64,000 nucleotides of DNA, from positions 1-64,000 of the forward strand of contig NZ_CAMUES010000002.1 of assembly GCF_947087965.1 (NCBI RefSeq). Reading direction: 5' to 3'. The stretch's first letter is position 1. Every line of letters starts with the position of its first letter. Below are positions 57,532-64,000 of this stretch, piece after piece. This stretch comes from an uncultured Mobiluncus sp. (lineage in GTDB: Bacteria > Actinomycetota > Actinomycetes > Actinomycetales > Actinomycetaceae). The notes under the pieces are model-generated. The model saw only the letters and a list, made by a program, of their open reading frames with translations. It did not search any database and was not told where the DNA came from. The position numbers and the translations under genes are program-made.

Positions 57532-57566
57532 CCGGTTACCGATTTTCGGTAACCGGTTTTTTGTTT
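57532..57566 (+). terminator. Rho-independent terminator after the DUF3040 gene
   Basis: CCGGTTACCGA, loop TTT, TCGGTAACCGG followed by TTTTTTGTTT: an 11 bp stem and strong T run. It insulates the dcw cluster from the upstream gene. Confidence 0.95.
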
Positions 57567-57691
57567 CTCGTTAGCGCTTTCGTCAGCTCTGGAAGCCGCT
57601 CATTGTAAAATCTTCCTCCACTTAAGAATTCTCTGAATTTCCAATAAATAATTTGCTAAAAATGCAAAATTTGTCGCGTTTTTGCAAATTT

Positions 57692-57721
57692 GTGGATGAA
57701 AGTGGAGTAAAGTGGGGTGTA
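57692..57721 (+). promoter_or_regulatory. MraZ operator (three direct repeats)
   Basis: GTGGATGAAA, GTGGAGTAAA, GTGGGGTGTA: three 10 bp repeats with the GTGG core, the known form of MraZ binding sites. They lie about 65-90 bp before mraZ, so the cluster is likely autoregulated by MraZ. I cannot resolve the -35/-10 boxes with confidence. Confidence 0.88.
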
Positions 57722-57783
57722 ACGAAAACCGTAACGGTATCGGGTCAAAAATCAGCATCACGCTGAGGGTGAAAGGGAAGGTT

Positions 57784-58215
57784 GTGTTCTTAGGGACCTA
57801 CGAGCCAAAGCTCGACGACAAGGGTCGCCTGATACTGCCTGCCCGTTTTCGGGAGCAACTCGCAGGCGGAGTGGTTTTGACCAAGGGTCAGGACCACTGC
57901 GTTTATGCGTTTGAGACTGGCGAGTTCCAAACCCTGTATACGGAACTTCGCCAGGCTCCCATCACCCACAAGCAGGCGCGGAACTTTTCGCGTGTGCTGC
58001 TGTCCGGGGCGAGCGATCAAATCCCGGATAAGCAAGGACGGATTAACATTCCGCCCGCCCTGCGTGAGTATGCCGGACTGGGTCGTGACCTGGCGGTTTT
58101 CGGAGCGGGTTCCCGCGTGGAGATTTGGGACCTGAAGACCTGGAACGAATTCTTGGCTGCCGCCGAGGAGGACTTCTCGGAAGTTTCGGAAGAAATCCTT
58201 CCGGGACTGCTGTGA
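57784..58215 (+). CDS. mraZ: Transcriptional regulator MraZ
   Basis: A 143-residue AbrB-like regulator that forms a ring and binds the repeats upstream of its own operon. It begins FLGTYEPKLDDKGRLILPARF and has the second copy of the fold at SDQIPDKQGRINIPPALREYAGL, each with the conserved D-x-x-GR. The GTG at 57784 is used because it gives the family's standard N-terminus and has AAAGGG upstream; the longer frame starts inside the operator. First gene of the dcw cluster. Confidence 0.97.
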   Translation: MFLGTYEPKLDDKGRLILPARFREQLAGGVVLTKGQDHCVYAFETGEFQTLYTELRQAPITHKQARNFSRVLLSGASDQIPDKQGRINIPPALREYAGLGRDLAVFGAGSRVEIWDLKTWNEFLAAAEEDFSEVSEEILPGLL

Positions 58216-58364
58216 GGAAACTCGCGCATAACTGCATAAACCCGCGTGGGTTTGGTGTCCTACCGATTCTGAATGCTCTTCCCCGCAGGCAGACACGGTG
58301 GGAAACCTGGCTAACGCGGGAGTCGCTAGAAAAACGGGGGTTACCCCATGAAAAAGGAAGAAAC

Positions 58365-59504
58365 GTGAAATCAGTTGCCGAAATCCACCAGCCGGTGCTG
58401 GCTGAGGTGTGCGCTGATTTATTGACGCCCGCTTTGGATTTTGCGCCGGACGCGGCCACCCCACTTTCCTCCACCGCTGATTTTCGCAGTATCCAGGGTC
58501 CCGTTTTGGTTGACGCCACTCTTGGTCTGGGGGGACACAGCGCATATCTGTTGGAGCGCCACCCGCAACTGCGCATTATCGGTATCGACCGCGACCCGCA
58601 GGCTCGGCGTTTGGCGGCGTCCCGACTCAGTGCTTTTGCGAATCGCCTCAGCATCGCCGGCACAACCTACGGGGAACTGGATTGCATATTGGCGCAGCAC
58701 GGTCTGAGCCAAGTGGACGGGATTTTGGCAGATTTGGGGGTTTCGTCACTGCAGCTGGACGAGGCGGAGCGCGGTTTTGCTTATGCCCAACCCGAAGCAC
58801 CGCTGGATATGCGGATGGACCAAACCGCAGGTTTTACCGCCGCCGACTTCCTGAACCTGGCTGAAGCGGAAGAAATCGCCGCGGTGCTCCACACATACGG
58901 CGAAGAAAAGTTCTCGTGGCCCATCGCGAAAGCTATCGTGAAGGCCCGTCTGGACCAGCCGTTGCAAGTTTCGGGTCAGCTCGTGGAGATTATCCGCGAC
59001 ACAATTCCTGCCCCGGCTCGTCGCAGTGGAGGGAACCCGGCGAAGCGCACATTCCAAGCCTTGCGAGTGGCGGTCAACGATGAGCTAGGCGACTTGGAAC
59101 GTTTCCTGGCGAAAGCGCTGTCAACAGTGCGGGTCGGCGGACGCATCGTCATCGAAAGCTATCAGTCCCTGGAAGATCGCTTGGTCAAGCGGGCTTTTGC
59201 CACGGGGATTCATCCGGCGGCGCCCAAGGGATTGCCCGTACTGCCTGAGCAGGCGCAGCCTTGGCTGCGCGACCTTACGCACGGCTCGCGTTTAGCTGAT
59301 GACTCTGAGGTCGCCGACAATCCGCGCGCCGCCTCTCTGCGGCTGCGTGCCGTGGAAAAGACCCGGGAACCCTACCTGGAAAACCTCGCGGGGACCCTTG
59401 TGAAAACAAAACAAAAACCGGTGGAAAAACGTTTTCCCACCTTGACGAAACTACGTGCCCAAAACCCTGTTTACCCCCTAACCGAAGGAGACTCACGTGA
59501 CTAA
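58365..59504 (+). CDS. rsmH: 16S rRNA (cytosine(1402)-N(4))-methyltransferase
   Basis: Methylates C1402 in the ribosomal decoding centre. The 379-residue enzyme starts with EIHQPVLAEVCADLL, has the SAM motif VDATLGLGGHSAYLLE, the family's GILADLGVSSLQLDEAERGF, and KRTFQALRVAVNDEL with RIVIESYQSLEDRLVK near the end. It is longer than usual (~310-340) through an insertion after the N-terminus and a longer tail. The GTG at 58365 follows AAGGAAG. Its end overlaps the ftsL-like gene by eight bases. Confidence 0.97.
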   Translation: MKSVAEIHQPVLAEVCADLLTPALDFAPDAATPLSSTADFRSIQGPVLVDATLGLGGHSAYLLERHPQLRIIGIDRDPQARRLAASRLSAFANRLSIAGTTYGELDCILAQHGLSQVDGILADLGVSSLQLDEAERGFAYAQPEAPLDMRMDQTAGFTAADFLNLAEAEEIAAVLHTYGEEKFSWPIAKAIVKARLDQPLQVSGQLVEIIRDTIPAPARRSGGNPAKRTFQALRVAVNDELGDLERFLAKALSTVRVGGRIVIESYQSLEDRLVKRAFATGIHPAAPKGLPVLPEQAQPWLRDLTHGSRLADDSEVADNPRAASLRLRAVEKTREPYLENLAGTLVKTKQKPVEKRFPTLTKLRAQNPVYPLTEGDSRD

Positions 59505-59913
59505 CGCAGCTACTTCCAACCTGGCATTGCGTAAACCCGGCAGCGTTGCCGGGATGCCGCTTCCCGCTCGGAATGCCCCCAGGCCGCAGCTTCAGCTGGT
59601 CCCGACTTTTCAAAAGCGGCGCATCACTTGGCCGATGTGGCTGACGGTGGCAGCGATGCTGGTCGCCGCGCTGGTCGTGCCCGTGGTTATCAATACCCAG
59701 TTGGCGATGACTTCCTACGATATGTACGCCATGCAAAACGAGTTGAACGCGCTGCAAGATCAGCAAGCCGACCTGGTGACCCAGGCGCGTGAAGCTCAGT
59801 CTCCGCAATACTTGGCAAAGAAAGCGCAGGAAATTGGATTGGTTCCGGCAGCCGAACAGGGTTACGTGACGTTGGCGACCGGAGAGATTATTCCAGGGAA
59901 AGCCGCACAATAA
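59497..59913 (+). CDS. ftsL: FtsL-like cell-division membrane protein
   Basis: A 138-residue bitopic protein with a cytoplasmic N-terminus, one membrane helix (about 46-70, MWLTVAAMLVAALVVPVVI) and an extracytoplasmic coiled coil (75-110, MYAMQNELNALQDQQADLVTQ). Size, topology and position between rsmH and ftsI identify it as FtsL, which links FtsQ and FtsB to the septal synthase FtsWI; sequence itself is weakly conserved. The GTG start, behind GAAGGAG, overlaps rsmH. Confidence 0.88.
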   Translation: MTNAATSNLALRKPGSVAGMPLPARNAPRPQLQLVPTFQKRRITWPMWLTVAAMLVAALVVPVVINTQLAMTSYDMYAMQNELNALQDQQADLVTQAREAQSPQYLAKKAQEIGLVPAAEQGYVTLATGEIIPGKAAQ

Positions 59914-60007
59914 GGGCTGGCGGGGATAGCGACTGCGCCTAGCTAAACCCCTCGCGGTTACGGCGTGGGAGCGTGAAAACCTGGCAAAGCTGGGCGAAAC
60001 TGGTCAA

Positions 60008-61816
60008 GTGAGTAGAGTCCGAAAAAACCTGTTGGTGGGGGCCATTATCGCGGTGCTGTTCATTTTTGCGGTCCGCTTGGTGGTGGTGCAACTGGTGCAG
60101 GGACCGGAACTCGCCGCGGCAGCCCAGGATCAACGTAGCCGCACCCACATTATTAAAGCTCAGCGGGGGGATATTTTGGACTCCTCGGGTCGGCAGATGG
60201 CGACCTCCGTGAAGCGCTACAACATCGGGGTTAATCAGGTAAAAATCAATACTTATTTTCAGCCGAAAATCGCGGGGAAAGACGCGAAAGGCAAGCCGAA
60301 GATTATCTATGACGAATTCGATCGGCCCGAGGTCGCGGCTTATGGACCAGCAGCGGCGGCGAAAAAGCTGGCTCCGCTTTTGGACACCGACCCCGCTGAG
60401 CTGGGCGGGAAACTGACCGCTCAGCCTGGCAAAAAACCCTCGACCTTTGTGTATATCGCCAAAGAAGTGACTCCCGAGGTCTGGCGTAAAATTGCGAAGC
60501 TGGGGATTCCGGGCATTGAGCCGGAAGAAATCACGAAACGGATTTATCCGAACGGCAACGTGGCCGGCAATATCATCGGTTTCACCGATGTTGATGGAGT
60601 GGGTTTAGCCGGGCTGGAACTGAGCCAAAATAGCAAGCTCGCCGGGGTGGACGGCGAAGACTTTACCGAGATTGGCCGGCGGGGACAAACTATTCCGGTC
60701 CAGGATAACTATCGTAAAGACGCCATTGCGGGACAAACCATTAAGACGACTATCCTGTTGGACCTGCAAAATACTTGTCAGCAAGTGGTCGAGAAATCCC
60801 GCTCTCAGTTCGGGGCGCAATCCGTCATGGCGGAAGTTCAAGAGGTAGGCACCGGAAAGATCCTCGCTCTGTGCGAGACGGATACGGTTAACCCCTCAGA
60901 ACCTACGAAAACCAGTGAACGGAATCGTGGTTCCAAAGCCGTTTCCACGGTTTACGAGCCGGGTTCTACCCTGAAAGTTCATACGATGGGAGCGGTCATC
61001 GATGCCGGTAAAGTGGAGCCCACCAGCACTTTTACCGTGCCAGGTGAAATCACCATGTCTAACGGGCAAAGTTTTCGGGACTCCATTGCTCACGGTACCT
61101 ATGCTCTGACAGCGGCGGGGATTATTGCCAAATCGTCGAACGTGGGGATTGTCCAGGTTGGTGACTTAATCACGGACACGGACAGGTATCAAAAGCTGAA
61201 ACAACTTGGTTTTGGTAAACCCACTGGCGTCGAACTGCCTGGTGAGAGTGCCGGGTTGCTCTCCGCCCCCGAGAAATGGGATGGTCGCCAACGCTACACC
61301 ATCATGTTCGGCCAAGGTATCGCGGCGACTATTCTGCAGGTCACCAACGGTATCGCGACCGTGGCAAACGGGGGAGTAGAAGTGCAACCCCACCTCATCG
61401 AATCGTGGACGAAGCCTGGTGGCAGCGTAGAAAAGAAAGCTGTAGACGCGGGTACCAGAGTTTACACCAAGGACACTTCCCGGAAATTGCTAACCATGAT
61501 GGAGGGGGTCGTCTCACAAAAAGGCGGTGCTCCCGATGCCCAAATCGAGGGATACCCAGTGGCGGGGAAAACCGGTACTACCCAGATTATTGAGGCTAAC
61601 GGCAGGCAAACCGGGACCGTTGGGTCATTTACTGGGGTGTTTCCCGCCGACAATCCCCGCGTGGTTATCACCGTAGTGGTGCATCGCCCTTCTGCCTCGA
61701 TATACGGATCCGTGGTCGCGGTCCCGGCGTTTAAAGAGATTGCGGGGGCTACGATTAGAGAGCTGGGAATCCCGCCCACCGACACGAAGCCGCAGTTGTA
61801 TCCGATTGGAGATTAG
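60008..61816 (+). CDS. ftsI: Septal peptidoglycan transpeptidase FtsI (PBP3)
   Basis: A 602-residue class B penicillin-binding protein: short cytoplasmic start, one membrane helix (about 10-32), the dimerisation domain with RGDILDSSGRQMATSV, and the transpeptidase with SxxK in PGSTLKVH, SxN in KSSNVG and KTGT in AGKTGTTQ. No PASTA domains follow. The GTG start has no strong ribosome site; 94 bp separate it from ftsL. It acts at the division septum with FtsW. Confidence 0.96.
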   Translation: MSRVRKNLLVGAIIAVLFIFAVRLVVVQLVQGPELAAAAQDQRSRTHIIKAQRGDILDSSGRQMATSVKRYNIGVNQVKINTYFQPKIAGKDAKGKPKIIYDEFDRPEVAAYGPAAAAKKLAPLLDTDPAELGGKLTAQPGKKPSTFVYIAKEVTPEVWRKIAKLGIPGIEPEEITKRIYPNGNVAGNIIGFTDVDGVGLAGLELSQNSKLAGVDGEDFTEIGRRGQTIPVQDNYRKDAIAGQTIKTTILLDLQNTCQQVVEKSRSQFGAQSVMAEVQEVGTGKILALCETDTVNPSEPTKTSERNRGSKAVSTVYEPGSTLKVHTMGAVIDAGKVEPTSTFTVPGEITMSNGQSFRDSIAHGTYALTAAGIIAKSSNVGIVQVGDLITDTDRYQKLKQLGFGKPTGVELPGESAGLLSAPEKWDGRQRYTIMFGQGIAATILQVTNGIATVANGGVEVQPHLIESWTKPGGSVEKKAVDAGTRVYTKDTSRKLLTMMEGVVSQKGGAPDAQIEGYPVAGKTGTTQIIEANGRQTGTVGSFTGVFPADNPRVVITVVVHRPSASIYGSVVAVPAFKEIAGATIRELGIPPTDTKPQLYPIGD

Positions 61817-61822
61817 AGAAAT

Positions 61823-63373
61823 ATGACTCTGGAAGTTGCTTTTGACCCTTACGCGCCGGATCTGCTTCGCTTGCCCTGGGTCGATGTCACGGATTTAGCA
61901 AAAGCCGTGGACGGCACGGTTTACGGTAACGGCGGCCGTGTGCGCGGTGCGGTTATTGATAACCGGGTGGTGCGCGGCGGCGAGCTGTTTGTGGCGATGC
62001 CGGGGTTCCATGTGCATGGCGCCAAGTTTGCGGCGGATGCCGCCTCGCGCGGGGCCGGAGCTGTGTTGAGCGATCCGGCGGGGATGGCATTCCTCGCGGA
62101 CTTGGATATCCCCGCTATCATTGTTCCCGATGTGGCTTCCGTAGCTGGTCGGGCCGCTTCTGTCGCCTTCAATAATCCCTGCAAACATTTGAGTGCGTGG
62201 GGCGTGACGGGCACGAACGGAAAGACCACCACCACCTATCTTTTGCGTCACATGCTGCATCGGGTCGGGCATCTGTCCTCCCTGGTTGGCACGGTGGAGG
62301 CTGCAGTGGGCAAGAAAACCGCCCCCGCTTTCATTACGACTCCGCAAGCCCCGCAGCTGCAAGCCTTTGCGGCCACGACGGTGCAAGAAAATGTGCATCA
62401 CATGGTGGTGGAAGTATCCTCGCACGCTTTAGCGATGGGGCGGGTGGATCCGCTGCATTTCGCCTGCGCCGGATTTACGAACCTGTCTCAGGATCACTTG
62501 GATTACCACGGCACCATGGAGCAATACTTCCAGACCAAGGCCTCGCTGTTTTCCCCGCAGCGCAGTGATCGCCAGGTCATCATTGTTGACGGCGTGTGGG
62601 GTCAGCGCTTGGCTGAGCAATTGGAACGCGGCGGCCAACATGATTTTGTAACCCTGTCCCTGACGGGTCGGCCGGCTGATTGGCAAGGGAAAATTATCGA
62701 GTTGGAGGGCGGCTTCACCGAACTACGGTTGCGGGCTTTTGACGGCAAAGAGGCCTCTGTGCAGGTCCGGATGCCCGGTACGTTTAACGCAATCAATGCC
62801 GCCCTGGCCATCGTCATGGTGGTGACGGGATTGTCCCCCAGCCCGCGTCAGCTGGACGGCGACATTTTGCGCCACCTGACCGTGAATCCCATCCGTCTGG
62901 ATGTGCCGGGACGTATGGAGCTGCTGTGTGAGGCACCCCGCGTGATTGTGGACTTCGCGCACAACCCGGATTCCACCAAGATTTTGCTGGACACCATGCG
63001 GATTTCGACCAAAGGCCGGCTGCTGTTGGTGATGGGCGCTGACGGGCAGCGCGATCCGGGCAAACGGCCGATTTTGGGTCAAATTGCTGCCGAGCTGGCG
63101 GATTTCACTTACCTTACGGACGGGGACATTCACGAGGAGGAACCGAGCGGGATTCGCCGGGACGTCATGGCGGGCATGAAGGGCTATGAAGATAAATTTG
63201 TGGAGATTGCCCCCCGCGAGATGGCGATTGAGCGAGCCATTTTGGACGCTCGTCCCGAGGATACCGTTGTTATTACGGGGCGGGGTCACGAACCCATCAT
63301 GTTTACGCCCGAAGGGCAGTATGAGCTTGACGACCGGGTGGTCGCTCGCGAGGCTCTAGCGAAGCGGAGCTGA
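61823..63373 (+). CDS. murE: UDP-N-acetylmuramoyl-dipeptide ligase MurE, unusual specificity loop
   Basis: Adds the third residue, a diamino acid, to the peptidoglycan stem peptide. The 516-residue Mur ligase has GVTGTNGKTTTTYLL (ATP site), TNLSQDHLDYHGTME, the DFAHNPDSTK segment and the end VVITGRGHEPIMF. The substrate-specificity motif, DNPR in meso-diaminopimelate enzymes and DNPA/N-like in lysine enzymes, is replaced by GDIH (in LTDGDIHEEEP, about residue 433), so the amino acid added is probably not meso-diaminopimelate. It follows ftsI by 6 bp. The ATG has only a weak ribosome site. Confidence 0.94.
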   Translation: MTLEVAFDPYAPDLLRLPWVDVTDLAKAVDGTVYGNGGRVRGAVIDNRVVRGGELFVAMPGFHVHGAKFAADAASRGAGAVLSDPAGMAFLADLDIPAIIVPDVASVAGRAASVAFNNPCKHLSAWGVTGTNGKTTTTYLLRHMLHRVGHLSSLVGTVEAAVGKKTAPAFITTPQAPQLQAFAATTVQENVHHMVVEVSSHALAMGRVDPLHFACAGFTNLSQDHLDYHGTMEQYFQTKASLFSPQRSDRQVIIVDGVWGQRLAEQLERGGQHDFVTLSLTGRPADWQGKIIELEGGFTELRLRAFDGKEASVQVRMPGTFNAINAALAIVMVVTGLSPSPRQLDGDILRHLTVNPIRLDVPGRMELLCEAPRVIVDFAHNPDSTKILLDTMRISTKGRLLLVMGADGQRDPGKRPILGQIAAELADFTYLTDGDIHEEEPSGIRRDVMAGMKGYEDKFVEIAPREMAIERAILDARPEDTVVITGRGHEPIMFTPEGQYELDDRVVAREALAKRS

Positions 63374-63445
63374 CCCCTTTTCTGACCGGAGCCGGCGTGA
63401 GATAAGATTAAAGCCGATTTGTTGGCCTTTTGAAGGAGTCCACCT

Positions 63446-64000
63446 TTGATAAATATGACCCTAGACGCCATATGTGAGGCGATTGGTATAGAACCTGGGG
63501 AAAACTCGACTCGGATTCAAGGCAGAGTACATACCGATTCGCGGCTGGTCAGTACGGGTGATGTCTTTGTGGCGCTGCCCGGAGAAAATACTGACGGGCA
63601 TCACTTCCTGGGGTCCGTGGCTCGCCGCGGAGGCAGAGTCGCCATCGTCAGCCGCGATCGCGCAGAGATTCTGGACCAGGGGTGGGCTACCGAGGACGAA
63701 TTGAACCAATTGACTGTATTGCAGGTCCCCGACCCGCAGTATGCTCTGGGGCGATTGGCTCAGGCGCATCTGCGTCAACTGCGTGCCCAAGTCCGCGAGG
63801 GAACCGGCCAACTGAAACTTGTCATCGGAATCACCGGTTCTGCCGGCAAAACCACCACCAAGGACCTGACGAAACAGCTTTTATCCACCAAAGGCGCCAC
63901 TGTCGCCCCCGTAGCATCGTTCAACAACGAGGTTGGCCTGCCGCTCACGGTTCTGGAAGCTGACGCCGCGACCGAGTACCTGGTATTGGAAATGGGCGCT
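63446..64000 (+). CDS. murF: UDP-N-acetylmuramoyl-tripeptide-D-alanyl-D-alanine ligase MurF (partial, runs off the window)
   Basis: The first 185 codons of MurF, which adds D-Ala-D-Ala to complete the stem pentapeptide. Translation from the TTG at 63446 gives MINMTLDAICEAIG, then VHTDSRLVSTGDVFVALPGENTDGHHFL, the ATP loop GITGSAGKTTTKDL, and NNEVGLPLTVLEA with LVLEMGA at the edge. GAAGGAG lies 7 nt before the TTG; the ATG three codons later would be 16 nt away and is less likely. It lies 72 bp after murE in the dcw cluster. Confidence 0.95.
   Translation, partial: MINMTLDAICEAIGIEPGENSTRIQGRVHTDSRLVSTGDVFVALPGENTDGHHFLGSVARRGGRVAIVSRDRAEILDQGWATEDELNQLTVLQVPDPQYALGRLAQAHLRQLRAQVREGTGQLKLVIGITGSAGKTTTKDLTKQLLSTKGATVAPVASFNNEVGLPLTVLEADAATEYLVLEMGA

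Overview
The window is a stretch of chromosome from a moderately GC-rich actinobacterium. The evidence is a WhiB regulator, a GuaB3 IMP-dehydrogenase-like protein, a HelD-type RNA polymerase ATPase, a DUF3040 protein, a THUMP-like methyltransferase, SOS boxes of the TCGAAC-N4-GTTCGA type, a translational T-box in front of ileS, and the mraZ-rsmH-ftsL-ftsI-murE-murF order. Gene content, base composition and many leaderless promoters suggest the Actinomycetaceae, possibly Mobiluncus or a relative; the genus is inference only. Nearly all of the window is core chromosome. I see no prophage, insertion sequence, CRISPR array or secondary-metabolite cluster.

Layout. Bases 1-1098 hold no protein gene: tRNA-derived repeats, several hairpins, tRNA-Gly(TCC), tRNA-Pro(TGG) and a four-copy ~62 bp tandem repeat. 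From 1.1 to 5.6 kb, on the minus strand, lie a lipid kinase, purU, tsaD and a THUMP-like methyltransferase. From 5.6 to 13.4 kb come groES under a CIRCE element, a dimethylargininase, whiB, guaB, an exonuclease, a queuosine-salvage pair (YhhQ-type transporter and tgt) and guaB3. From 13.4 to 17.1 kb is a heterodimeric CydDC-like ABC exporter. A ceramidase-like gene remnant follows, then yjbR, a DUF2975/HTH pair, T-box-controlled ileS and a kinase-phosphatase. From 23.9 to 28.1 kb are an aldo/keto reductase, two MFS transporters and a small membrane protein. RlmC, a prolyl aminopeptidase and a complete zinc uptake locus (zur, znuACB) come next.

From 35.4 kb the DNA-damage and tRNA-modification genes begin: SOS-boxed recA-recX-pncC, miaB-miaA, a tandem YbjN protein, hflX-dinG, and lexA divergent from an SOS-boxed LysM membrane protein (a likely cell-division inhibitor), followed by nrdR. 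From 48.6 to 57.5 kb lie an acyl-CoA ligase, an E. coli-type serA, helD, a PAC2 protein, a membrane protein and a DUF3040 protein. The window ends in the dcw cluster, starting at an MraZ operator and running off the edge inside murF.

The most interesting points are: repeated -10 boxes placed 6-7 nt before start codons without a Shine-Dalgarno sequence, indicating widespread leaderless mRNAs; an orphan fragment matching the N-terminus of neutral ceramidases; a palindromic candidate operator overlapping the -10 box of the DUF2975/HTH operon; a MurE whose DNPR specificity motif is replaced; a kinase-phosphatase with Gln in place of a metal-binding His; a SerA with an altered nucleotide-binding glycine; and the minisatellite and tRNA-end repeats at the left edge. 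No clearly new multi-gene system was found.
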